This document shows, piece by piece, positions 26,901-34,601 of a DNA stretch of 64,000 nt (positions are counted from its first letter, which is position 1; each line of letters starts with the position of its first letter). Location: the NCBI GenBank assembly GCA_035760965.1, contig DASTRY010000094.1:30284-94283 (forward strand), in the 5' to 3' direction. This DNA is from JADGHX01 sp035760965. GTDB lineage: Bacteria; Pseudomonadota; Gammaproteobacteria; Steroidobacterales; Steroidobacteraceae. The translations under genes were made by a program, and so were the position numbers. Under the pieces are notes generated by a model. It had not been told where the DNA came from. It ran no database searches and saw nothing but the letters and a program-made list of their open reading frames with translations.

Positions 26901-27484
26901 GCCGGCTCCTGCGGACAACCTCGGGCGCCTGCACGAGCGAGTCTTCTCACGACGAACAATAGGGTCAAACGTCCGATCAACCAGATGCTTGCCAATACAC
27001 CGGTGCACAAGGGGTACAACCAGAACGCCAGCAGTTCCGTCGCGTTCGCGGGATTGTCGATTTTTCCGATAAAGAACTGATTTGCACCACGCCACAGGCC
27101 TACGTGCACGGGATCGAACAACTTCAACGCGAGCATCGAGATTGCGATGAGCGCCAGGAGAACCAGACCCGCGATGCAGATTACGGCCAGCGCTGCGATC
27201 AGGCTGCGATTCACTTGTCGCGCGACGACGTAGAGCAGCGCACGAGTGTCTTGCGACCCGAGCGCGGCAACGATATTCATCTCGTCGATGAAACGACGGC
27301 CATAGTCTTCAGGAGCGCCAAAAGCCATCAACGCCTCGGAAGGAGCGCGACCTGCCGCAACGACCTCGCGGAGGTGGCTGCGTGTTTCTTCAACGATGTC
27401 GTCGCGCTCCGCCGACGGTAGCGAGGCGAGTGACCACTTCAGTCGCCGTAGCCACATCCCGATTTCTGCTGAATCCGAGTTCAT
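26897..27484 (-). CDS. HAAS-domain membrane protein
   Basis: A 195-residue protein. Residues 8-72 form a HAAS (DUF1700-like) helical domain, with LPSAERDDIVEETRSHLREVV and AFGAPEDYGRRFIDE. Then come two or three membrane segments (about 88-120, 145-180). HAAS proteins usually pair with PadR regulators and are often fused to permeases; here the HAAS protein stands alone with short membrane segments. It is translationally coupled at both ends (ATGA overlaps with padR and CPBP). Confidence 0.85.
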   Translation of the reverse strand: MNSDSAEIGMWLRRLKWSLASLPSAERDDIVEETRSHLREVVAAGRAPSEALMAFGAPEDYGRRFIDEMNIVAALGSQDTRALLYVVARQVNRSLIAALAVICIAGLVLLALIAISMLALKLFDPVHVGLWRGANQFFIGKIDNPANATELLAFWLYPLCTGVLASIWLIGRLTLLFVVRRLARAGARGCPQEPA

Positions 27485-27846
27485 CGCTTCATCTCTCTGT
27501 CGAGAAACCTGCCGAGCGCGGACGCGAGACGTTGCCAGTCATCGAGCTGCCTCTTCAGATCGCGTTTGCCTTCTGCAGTCAAGGCATAGTATTTCCGGGG
27601 TCGTGCGTCCGAATCTTCAAGCCGCCACTGCGCACTGACTCGGCCACTTTTCTCCAACCGATGCAGCATCGGATAAATCGTCCCTGCGGCAAGATCGACA
27701 CCCGCTTCGCTACGCAGCCGCTCCAGAATTTCGAGCCCATAGTGCGCACGGTCCCGCAGCAAGCTGAGTAGCGCCAACTCCGCAAGCCCCTTCAGCACCT
27801 GCGCCTGGCGCCCGTCCGATCGATCCTCGCTTGTTTTGTTAGTCAT
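27481..27846 (-). CDS. PadR family transcriptional regulator
   Basis: A 121-residue protein. The winged HTH reads LAELALLSLLRDRAHYGLEILERL, GTIYPMLHRLEKSGRVSAQW and RPRKYYALTAEGKRDL, diagnostic of PadR. ATG at 27846 is preferred to the TTG four codons upstream. The dyad at 27842-27864 covers the start codon, suggesting autorepression. First gene of the operon with HAAS and CPBP. Confidence 0.93.
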   Translation of the reverse strand: MTNKTSEDRSDGRQAQVLKGLAELALLSLLRDRAHYGLEILERLRSEAGVDLAAGTIYPMLHRLEKSGRVSAQWRLEDSDARPRKYYALTAEGKRDLKRQLDDWQRLASALGRFLDREMKR

Positions 27847-27864
27847 CTTGCATGACAAGATAAC
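27842..27864. promoter_or_regulatory. Candidate PadR operator over the padR start codon
   Basis: ATCTTG (27845-27850) and CAAGAT (27856-27861) are exact complements around CATGA. The symmetry extends two further base pairs (GT/AC) after one mismatch, making a 23-bp dyad. PadR proteins typically bind palindromes near their own promoters. Confidence 0.55.
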
Positions 27865-28190
27865 ATGCGATACCGAAACGATCCACTAGTGGCTCAGCGG
27901 TGGGTGCATATCTGTAGATTGGACTCGACCCGCTTTCGTGAACGAACACGGCGGGTGTGGGCCGCTGCAAGTAGCGGCGTGGTGTCTTTGCGCGAAAGCG
28001 CCCGTTAGAACACGAGCTCGTGATCCGACTATGCGCGATGCATCGACGCGGCACTGGGCCGCGTCAGAAATCGAAGGAGTCGCGGGGAGGTTCCGCGCAC
28101 GCAGCAAGCAGGCCAGCTGGCGAAAATGTCCGCAAACTCGCCGTACTCATTTTCGAACGACGCGGAGCGAGCGTCAGTGCTTGAAAGGAA
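27865..28190. other. Intergenic, one long-loop inverted repeat
   Basis: About 326 bp between padR and tRNA-Glu, with no supported gene. CGAAAATG (28121-28128) and CATTTTCG (28148-28155) are exact complements with a 19-nt loop, just downstream of the tRNA gene on its strand. This could act in tRNA transcript termination or processing; no T-tract is obvious. Confidence 0.4.
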
Positions 28191-28266
28191 TGGCGCTCCC
28201 AACCGGATTCGAACCGGTGTTACAGCCTTGAGAGGGCTATGTCCTGGGCCTCTAGACGATGGGAGC
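28191..28266 (-). tRNA. tRNA-Glu (anticodon CTC)
   Basis: A complete 76-nt tRNA with encoded CCA. On the minus strand the acceptor stem GCTCCCA pairs with TGGGAGC, followed by discriminator G and CCA. The D arm GTCTAGAGGCCCAGGAC is typical of tRNA-Glu. The anticodon loop CTCTCAA gives CTC, on a TAGCC/GGCTG stem. The T arm contains GGTTCGAATCC. Confidence 0.96.
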
Positions 28267-28294
28267 GCGGGCCGGGCCTGCCGGGGGAGCGCGC

Positions 28295-28322
28295 ATTATA
28301 GAGAGGCGTTGCGATTGCTCAA
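28295..28322 (-). promoter_or_regulatory. Sigma-70 promoter of tRNA-Glu
   Basis: On the minus strand TTGAGC (28322-28317), a 16-bp spacer and a perfect TATAAT (28300-28295) precede the tRNA 5' end by 28 bp. The bases after the -10 (GCGCGC) form a GC-rich discriminator, as expected for a stable-RNA promoter under stringent control. Confidence 0.78.
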
Positions 28323-28324
28323 GC

Positions 28325-28660
28325 CGAGCAATCGGACTGGCCGCATCGACCGAGGGGAACGGCGGCACCGGGTTGGCAGCCCGCCCGCATTTGAGGGCAC
28401 TAGAACGGCGGCACGAACGGCCGGCCTGCCCGCGTCGAGATAACGGGACGGTGGCTCGAGCAACCGGCCCGCCAGCATCGAGAGGACGCGGGCGGCAGCA
28501 CGAGTGGCCGCCGGCGCGACAGAGCGGCACGCGCCACCGAGCAATCGCCCCGCCACGCCCGAGAGATCGCTACAGCGATACCCAAGAGGGGCACCCACCG
28601 CGCGCCATGCCCTTGTCGCGCGCTCGCCCCGCCCGCATCTCGAGGCAACCGCCCGAGCGC
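28325..28660. repeat. Degenerate GC-rich repeats, period about 42-46 bp
   Basis: At least six diverged copies of a unit resembling 'GAGCAA-CGG-CCGCCCGCATCGAG-GA-CGG-CGGCAC' can be aligned, for example at 28326, 28370, 28415, 28456, 28539 and about 28618. Spacings are near one or two periods. They fill the gap between tRNA-Glu and pcnB. Copies are too diverged for CRISPR and contain no spacers. I recognise no named family. Confidence 0.5.
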
Positions 28661-28744
28661 CGCCAAGTTCACGCAAGTCGCTGAATCCTAAAGGTCGGAA
28701 CGCCTGGAACGACCCCTTACATGCCGTCGCGGGGGCGGTATCAT

Positions 28745-30505
28745 ATGCGCCCTTCGTCGCCGCCCCTAAAACCCAAGAAGACTGCATTGAATTCCACCGA
28801 CGCGCCCACTCGCGCGCCTGCGCCGGGCCCGCGGATCATTCCGCGATCCGAACACACCGTGTCCCGATCCGGCATTTCGCCCAACGCGCTCCGCGTCTTG
28901 CACCGGTTGCGCGAGGGCGGCTTTCAGGCGTTTCTCGTGGGCGGGTGCGTGCGGGACCTGCTGCTCGGCCTCCAGCCGAAGGACTTCGACGTCGCGACCG
29001 ACGCGCAGCCGGAGGACGTCAAGCGGCTCTTCCGCAATTGCCGGCTGATCGGGCGACGCTTCCGCCTGGCTCACGTCTTCTTCGGGCGCGAGACGATCGA
29101 GGTCGCGACCTTCCGCGCCGCCAGCGCGCCGTCGCAGGGTGAGGAGCCACTTGCGGACGCGGACCCGGAAGACGGCGAGGCGCCCGAGCTCGACACGCCG
29201 GCCGCCATCGAGGCGGCGCTCGAGGCCTCGCTCGGCGAGGACAGCGACGGCGAGGAAGAGGAGGAGATTGACGAGGACGCGGCCGAGGCCGACGACACGG
29301 CAGCCGCCGAGCCCGAGGCCCCAGGCACCGCCACCATGAGCGGCCTGCCGGCCGCCGCTGCGCGATCGGGCGAACCGGCTGGTGCGCAGTCTTCCCTCGG
29401 CGAGCGAGCAACCCCCGCTGAGCGCGAGCGCAGTGCGTCTGGTGAATCCGAGACCGCCGGCCCGTCTCGCCGCGAGCGTCGCCGCGATCGCTTCGACGAA
29501 GAAGGCGACACCGATCGCCTGCTCGATCACATGGGTCGCATCCTGCGCGACAACGTCTACGGCACCATCGACGAAGACGTTTGGCGGCGCGACTTCACCG
29601 CCAACGCGCTCTACTACAACATCGCCGACTTCTCACTGTGGGATTACGTCGGCGGCTTCGAAGACATCAAGGCGCGTCGCCTGCGTCTCATCGGCGATCC
29701 CGAGACCCGCTATCGCGAGGACCCGGTGCGCATGCTGCGCGCCGCGCGCTTCGAAGCGAAGCTCGGCTTCGAGATGGTGCCGGAGACGGCCGAGCCGCTC
29801 GAGCGGCTGCGCGGGCTGCTCGCGCACGTTCCGCCTGCGCGACTCTTCGACGAAACGCTGAAGCTGTTTCTCTCGGGCCACGGCGCGCAAAGCCTCGCGG
29901 TGCTGCGCAAGCACGGGCTGCTGAGCGTGCTCCTGCCCGCAACCGACGCATATCTCGAAAAGCACCCTGGCGGCGTCGTCGAGAAGCTGCTGATCCAGGG
30001 ATTGAAGAACACGGACGAGCGCGCGCAAGCGGGCAAGCCCGTGACGCCGACGTTCCTCTTCGCGCTGCTCCTGTACGGCCCCATCGCGCACGAGATCGAA
30101 ACGACACCACCGGAGCGCTGGCACGAGCTGCATACCATCCTGGACGCGTGCGACCGCGCGATTCGCGAAGCACAGAAGCACATGTCGATCCCACGGCGGT
30201 TCTCGCTCGGTGTGCGCGAGATGTTCGCGTTGCAGCCGCGACTCGAGCACCCGCGCGGACGCCGCTCGCTGCGCGTGCTCGAGCATCCGCGATTTCGGGC
30301 GGCGTACGACATGCTGCTGCTGCGCGCCGAGCACGGACTCGCGCCGCGCGAGATGGCGGAGTGGTGGACGCGCATCCAAGAAGTCTCGGGCGAGGAGCGC
30401 GCTCGCATGGCCGATGCGCTCGCGCCTCAAGGCGGCCCGCCGCGATCCGGCGCACGGCGCGGCCCGCGGCGGCGACGCCGCCGGCGCTCGAGCGCGCAGC
30501 GATGA
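28745..30505 (+). CDS. pcnB: Poly(A) polymerase I PcnB with long acidic insertion
   Basis: Adds poly(A) to RNA 3' ends, promoting decay. The nucleotidyltransferase head has LVGGCVRDLLLG and KDFDV with catalytic D80 and D82, then FRNCRLIGRRFRLAHV and EVATFR. In E. coli about 25 residues separate this from RDNIFGS-EED; here about 140 do (126-268), very rich in Asp, Glu, Ala and Ser with a basic end (RRERRRDR). The body then continues normally (RRDFTANALYYN, DPETRYREDPVRMLRA). A basic Arg-rich tail closes the 586-residue protein. ATG 28721 in frame is an alternative start; 28745 has a G-rich stretch before it. Its stop overlaps folK. Confidence 0.93.
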   Translation: MRPSSPPLKPKKTALNSTDAPTRAPAPGPRIIPRSEHTVSRSGISPNALRVLHRLREGGFQAFLVGGCVRDLLLGLQPKDFDVATDAQPEDVKRLFRNCRLIGRRFRLAHVFFGRETIEVATFRAASAPSQGEEPLADADPEDGEAPELDTPAAIEAALEASLGEDSDGEEEEEIDEDAAEADDTAAAEPEAPGTATMSGLPAAAARSGEPAGAQSSLGERATPAERERSASGESETAGPSRRERRRDRFDEEGDTDRLLDHMGRILRDNVYGTIDEDVWRRDFTANALYYNIADFSLWDYVGGFEDIKARRLRLIGDPETRYREDPVRMLRAARFEAKLGFEMVPETAEPLERLRGLLAHVPPARLFDETLKLFLSGHGAQSLAVLRKHGLLSVLLPATDAYLEKHPGGVVEKLLIQGLKNTDERAQAGKPVTPTFLFALLLYGPIAHEIETTPPERWHELHTILDACDRAIREAQKHMSIPRRFSLGVREMFALQPRLEHPRGRRSLRVLEHPRFRAAYDMLLLRAEHGLAPREMAEWWTRIQEVSGEERARMADALAPQGGPPRSGARRGPRRRRRRRSSAQR

Positions 30506-31014
30506 GCGGGCACTGGTTTCCGGTCTACATCGGCGTCGGCAGCAACATCGAAGACCCGCGCGCGCAAGTCCTGCGGGCCGTCGATACGCTCCGTGCCTTC
30601 GCGCCGGAGCAATTCCGCGTCATCGCCGTCTCGCCGCTCTACGGCACGAAGCCCTTCGGCCCCATCCCGCAACCGGACTTCGTGAATGGCGCGGTCGGCG
30701 CGCTCACGCAGCTCGATCCGCTCGCGCTCCTGAAACGCTTGAAGCAGATAGAAGCGGCCATGGGTCGCCCCGCGCAGCGAGAAAAATGGGGTCCGCGCAT
30801 CATCGACCTCGACTTGCTGCTGTATGGGCGCGAGCAGCTGCGCAGCCCCGAGCTGACGCTGCCGCATCCGGGGATAGTGGAGCGCAACTTCGTTCTGTAT
30901 CCTCTCGCGGACATCGCCCCGGACCTCGACGTGCCCGGGCTCGGCCGGGTCGCCGAGCTCAAACGGCGTGTCGCACAAGCGGGAATCTGGCCACTAGAGA
31001 GCGCGTCCAGGTGA
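30502..31014 (+). CDS. folK: 6-hydroxymethyl-7,8-dihydropterin pyrophosphokinase FolK
   Basis: Transfers pyrophosphate from ATP to 6-hydroxymethyl-dihydropterin in folate synthesis; cytosolic. The 170-residue protein contains YIGVGSNIEDP, SPLYGTKPFG-type and the HPPK signature WGPRIIDLDLLLYG with its two metal-binding Asp, then LPHPGIVERNFVLYPLADI. ATG overlaps the pcnB stop (ATGA). The pcnB-folK order is common in gammaproteobacteria. Confidence 0.96.
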   Translation: MSGHWFPVYIGVGSNIEDPRAQVLRAVDTLRAFAPEQFRVIAVSPLYGTKPFGPIPQPDFVNGAVGALTQLDPLALLKRLKQIEAAMGRPAQREKWGPRIIDLDLLLYGREQLRSPELTLPHPGIVERNFVLYPLADIAPDLDVPGLGRVAELKRRVAQAGIWPLESASR

Positions 31015-31085
31015 CGGAAATCGGAGCAAGAGGCAGTCGCTAGAGCGGTCCGCGCGGGTTCGATTCGACGCGACGCCTCCACTAC

Positions 31086-31748
31086 ATGACGAACGAGGTC
31101 ACCTCACCGCATCGTTTCATCGTGATCGAAGGCCCCATCGGCGTGGGCAAGACGAGTCTCGCCTGTCGCATCGGTGCGAGCCTCTCGGCGGATCTCGTGC
31201 TCGAGCAGGCGATGCAGAATCCGTTCCTCGAGCGCTTCTATCGCAATCCGCGCGCCGGCGCGTTCCCGGCGCAGCTCTACTTTCTCTTTCAGCGCGCGCA
31301 GCAGCTCGCCACGCTGAAACAGCAGGATCTGTTCGCGAGCGTGCGGGTCGCCGACTACCTCATCGACAAGGACCGGCTGTTCGCGCGCGTGACGCTCGAC
31401 GAGGCCGAGTACAACCTCTACGAGGAAGTCAGCAAGAAGCTCGATATCCAGGCGCCCAAGCCCGATCTCGTGGTCTACTTGCAGGCGCCGGTCGACGTGC
31501 TGATGGAGCGCATCGCCAAGCGCGGCATCGGCTTCGAGCAGCACATCGAGCGCGAGTACCTCACGCGCCTCAACGAGGCCTACGCGCGCTTCTTCCACGA
31601 GTACGACGCAACGCCGCTCCTCATCGTGAACGCGGCGAACATCGATCCGGTGAACAATCAGAGCGACTATGACGAGCTCTTTGCCGCGATCACCCGCATG
31701 AAACGCGGCCGCCTGTACTACAACCCCCTCCGCCACCGCGCGCTGTAA
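31086..31748 (+). CDS. Deoxynucleoside kinase
   Basis: A 220-residue kinase of the dCK/dGK-like family. P-loop EGPIGVGKTS at residues 15-24, then NPFLERFYRNP, the DYLIDKDRLFA segment, and ERIAKRGIGFE as the ERS-like lid. It phosphorylates deoxynucleosides for salvage; which one cannot be told. It sits between folK and panB, an order seen in several gammaproteobacteria. Confidence 0.9.
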   Translation: MTNEVTSPHRFIVIEGPIGVGKTSLACRIGASLSADLVLEQAMQNPFLERFYRNPRAGAFPAQLYFLFQRAQQLATLKQQDLFASVRVADYLIDKDRLFARVTLDEAEYNLYEEVSKKLDIQAPKPDLVVYLQAPVDVLMERIAKRGIGFEQHIEREYLTRLNEAYARFFHEYDATPLLIVNAANIDPVNNQSDYDELFAAITRMKRGRLYYNPLRHRAL

Positions 31749-31757
31749 CATAGGGCT

Positions 31758-32591
31758 ATGTACACCCACCTGCAGCTTCGTGACTCCAAGCGCCCGCCGG
31801 TCACGCTCAGCACGCTCGCCAACATGAAAGAGAGCGGCGAGAAGATCGCCTGCCTCACCTGTTACGACGCGAGCTTCGCGGCGCTGGTGGACGAGGCGGA
31901 CGCGGACGTGGTGCTCGTCGGTGATTCGCTGGGCATGGTGATCCAGGGGCACGACACGACCGTGCCGGTCACCATGGACCACATCGTGTATCACACGCGA
32001 GCCGTCGCGCGCGGGCTGAACCGGCCGTTCCTGATGGCGGACCTGCCGTTCATGAGCTATCCGTCGAAGGAGCTCGCGCTCGCGAATTCCGTGCGCTTGA
32101 TGCAAGAGGGCGGCGCGAAGATGGTGAAGCTCGAGAGCGGCGCCGGGCAGCGCGAGATCGTCGAATTCCTCGCGAGCCACGACATCGCCGTGTGCGCGCA
32201 CCTCGGGTTGCGGCCGCAATCGGTGCACAAGACCGGCGGCTTTCGCGTGCAGGGCCGTGAAGAGGCGCAGGCGGCGGCGATGATGCGCGACGCCAAGGCG
32301 CTGCAGGATGCCGGCGCGGACATGGTGCTGCTCGAATGCATTCCGCCGGCGCTGGGTAAGGCCATCACCGAGGCGGTGCACGTGCCCGTCATCGGCATCG
32401 GCGCCGGGCCGTTCGTCGACGGCCAGATTCTCGTGCTGTACGACGTGCTGGACATCACCACCGGGCGCAAGCCGCGCTTCGTGCGCAACTTCATGCAAGG
32501 CGCGGGGGACAATCTGAGCGCATTGAAGAGCTACGTGCAGGCCGTGAAGAAGGGCGAGTATCCGGCGCCCGAGCACAACTTCGCGCCGTAG
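31758..32591 (+). CDS. panB: Ketopantoate hydroxymethyltransferase PanB
   Basis: Makes ketopantoate from 2-oxoisovalerate and methylene-tetrahydrofolate, first step of pantothenate synthesis. The 277-residue protein has CLTCYDASFAALVDEA, VLVGDSLGMVIQGHDTT with the metal-binding Asp, MADLPFMSY, KLESG, AHLGLRPQSVHKTGG and LLECIP. The panC start follows two bases after the stop, so the pair is translationally linked. Confidence 0.97.
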   Translation: MYTHLQLRDSKRPPVTLSTLANMKESGEKIACLTCYDASFAALVDEADADVVLVGDSLGMVIQGHDTTVPVTMDHIVYHTRAVARGLNRPFLMADLPFMSYPSKELALANSVRLMQEGGAKMVKLESGAGQREIVEFLASHDIAVCAHLGLRPQSVHKTGGFRVQGREEAQAAAMMRDAKALQDAGADMVLLECIPPALGKAITEAVHVPVIGIGAGPFVDGQILVLYDVLDITTGRKPRFVRNFMQGAGDNLSALKSYVQAVKKGEYPAPEHNFAP

Positions 32592-32593
32592 TC

Positions 32594-33442
32594 ATGGAAA
32601 CCGTCACGACCACCGCGGCCGTTCGCGAGCGCGTGAACCGCTGGCATCGCGAGGGCGAGCGGGTCGCGTTCGTGCCGACGATGGGCAATCTGCACGCCGG
32701 GCACATCAGCCTGATCGAGCTTGCGCGCCAGCGCGGCGACCGCTTCGTCGCGAGCATCTTCGTGAACCCGATGCAGTTCGGGCCGAACGAAGACTACGCG
32801 CAGTATCCGCGCACGCCGCAGAAGGACGAGGCGATGCTCGCCGAGGCAGGCTGCGATCTCATGTTCATGCCGGACGTGGCGGAGATCTATCCGCGCGGCT
32901 TCGATCACAGCACGCGCGTGACGGTACCCGAGCTCTCGGGACTGCTCGATGGCGAGTTCCGGCCGGGGCATTTCGATGGCGTGAGCACCGTGGTTGCGAA
33001 GCTGTTCAACATCGTGATGCCGGATATCGCGGTGTTCGGCGAAAAGGACTTTCAGCAGCTCGCGATCATCCGGCGGATGGTGGCCGATCTCTGCATCCCG
33101 ATCGAGATCATCGGCGCACCGACGGTGCGTGAGCCGGACGGGCTCGCGATGAGCTCGCGCAACCAGTACTTGACGGCTGCCGAGCGGCGCGTGGCCCCGC
33201 AGCTGTACGCGGCTTTGACGCGAGCGGTGAAACGGCTCGCGGCCGGGGAGCGGGAATTCGCGGCGATCGAGCGCGCCGAGCTCGACGCGCTCACACGCGC
33301 CGGATTCCGGCCGGATTATTTCACCGTGCGGGACGCGCAGACGCTGCAGCCGCCCGGCACGCAGTCGCGGCATCTCGTCGTGCTCGTTGCGGCTCGGCTC
33401 GGCAAAGCCCGCCTCATCGACAATCTGCAATTCGTCGGGTGA
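32594..33442 (+). CDS. panC: Pantothenate synthetase PanC
   Basis: Joins pantoate and beta-alanine using ATP. The 282-residue protein has VPTMGNLHAGHISLI with the HxGH nucleotidyl motif, ASIFVNPMQFGPNEDY, PELSGLLDGEFRPGHFDGV, VFGEKDFQQL and GLAMSSRNQYL, all canonical. End of the pcnB-to-panC run; converges with queG. Confidence 0.97.
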   Translation: METVTTTAAVRERVNRWHREGERVAFVPTMGNLHAGHISLIELARQRGDRFVASIFVNPMQFGPNEDYAQYPRTPQKDEAMLAEAGCDLMFMPDVAEIYPRGFDHSTRVTVPELSGLLDGEFRPGHFDGVSTVVAKLFNIVMPDIAVFGEKDFQQLAIIRRMVADLCIPIEIIGAPTVREPDGLAMSSRNQYLTAAERRVAPQLYAALTRAVKRLAAGEREFAAIERAELDALTRAGFRPDYFTVRDAQTLQPPGTQSRHLVVLVAARLGKARLIDNLQFVG

Positions 33443-33467
33443 CTCATCGCCGGACGCGTGCGGAAGA

Positions 33468-34574
33468 TCAGCTAGCGGTGGCGTCGTGCTGCTCGAGTGC
33501 CCACGCGACATGCTCGCGCACGAGCGGCGAAGGGTCATCGCGCCGCGACTTCAGAGCCGCAATCACCTCCGGTGAGGAGGGCGCGTTACCGAGCGCGACG
33601 GCGATGTTTCGCGACCAGCGCTCGTACCCGATGCGATACGCGGCCGAGCCGCGCATGCGCTCGTCGAAGTCGGCGGCCGTCCACGCGAAGAGATCGGTGA
33701 GGCGCGGCGCGTCGAGCCCGTGGCGGACCTTGAAGTCGGGGTGCGCGGCCGCGCGCGCGAATTTGTTCCATGGGCAGACGAGTTGGCAATCGTCGCACCC
33801 GTAGATGCGGTTGCCGAGACCCCGGCGCAGCTCGCGCGGAATCGAACCCTTGTGCTCGATCGTGAGATAGGAGATGCACCGCCGTGCATCCAGCCGATAC
33901 GGTGCAATGATCGCCTGCGTCGGACAAGCTGGTATGCAAGCCGTACAACTTCCGCAGTGCGCGGTGGCCGGCGCATCCACCGGCAACGGCAGATCCGTCA
34001 GGATCTCGCCGAGGAAGAAATAGGACCCCGCATCGCGCGCCAGCAGATTCGTGTGTTTGCCGATCCAACCGAGCCCGGCGTTGCGCGCGAGCGCTTTTTC
34101 CAGCACCGGCGCGCTGTCCACGCACACGCGATAGCCGAAGGTCCCGATCTGCCGTGCCATGTCTTCGGCGAGCCGCGCCAGGGCGCGACGCATGACTTTG
34201 TGATAGTCGCGCCCCAGCGCATACCGCGAGACGTAGCCGAGCGCGGGCTCGGCGAGCACACTGCGTGCATCGCGCGCTTCAGCGGGCCAGTAGTTCATGC
34301 GCACGCTCACGACACGGATGGTGCCCGGCGCCAGCTCCTCGGGCCGACTCCGCATCGAGCCGTGCCGCTGCATGTAGTCCATTTCGCCGTGAAAACCCGC
34401 GTCGAGCCATGCGAGGAGATGCCGCTCGTCCTCGGCGAGATCGATGCTCGCGACGCCGAGCGCGTCGAACCCGAGCGCGCGCGCCTGTGCGGCGAGCGCA
34501 GCCTTCACGGCATGCAGATCGAGGGCGTCGGGATCGGTCACGCGCGGTTTAGGGGACACAACTGACACAGGCAT
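33468..34574 (-). CDS. queG: Epoxyqueuosine reductase QueG
   Basis: Reduces epoxyqueuosine to queuosine in tRNA with cobalamin and two [4Fe-4S] clusters. The 368-residue protein is close to E. coli QueG (379). Catalytic D153 lies in CVDSAPVLEK. The ferredoxin-like cluster motif CGSCTACIPACPT begins at C207, and the second motif CDDCQLVCPWN at C260. A HEAT-like C-terminus is present. The open frame continues far upstream on this strand, but only as a shadow of nnr; ATG 34574 gives the family N-terminus and sits just after a TATACT. Confidence 0.95.
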   Translation of the reverse strand: MPVSVVSPKPRVTDPDALDLHAVKAALAAQARALGFDALGVASIDLAEDERHLLAWLDAGFHGEMDYMQRHGSMRSRPEELAPGTIRVVSVRMNYWPAEARDARSVLAEPALGYVSRYALGRDYHKVMRRALARLAEDMARQIGTFGYRVCVDSAPVLEKALARNAGLGWIGKHTNLLARDAGSYFFLGEILTDLPLPVDAPATAHCGSCTACIPACPTQAIIAPYRLDARRCISYLTIEHKGSIPRELRRGLGNRIYGCDDCQLVCPWNKFARAAAHPDFKVRHGLDAPRLTDLFAWTAADFDERMRGSAAYRIGYERWSRNIAVALGNAPSSPEVIAALKSRRDDPSPLVREHVAWALEQHDATAS

Positions 34575-34587
34575 ACGGAGTGCTGTC

Positions 34588-34595
34588 AGTATAAT
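34588..34595. promoter_or_regulatory. Overlapping divergent -10 elements of queG and nnr
   Basis: The 27-bp gap contains TATAAT (34590-34595) reading toward nnr and TATACT (34593-34588) reading toward queG, sharing the same core. Each lies only about 6-13 bp from its start codon, implying near-leaderless transcripts. No good -35 is visible for either. Confidence 0.5.
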
Positions 34596-34601
34596 CAGCC
34601 C

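Noticed and set aside
28325..28660. CRISPR array
   Set aside because: Repeats are diverged, not separated by unique equal-length spacers, and no cas gene is present.
31104..32576. 490-codon minus-strand frame opposite the kinase and panB
   Set aside because: Antisense to two well-defined genes and lacking motifs.
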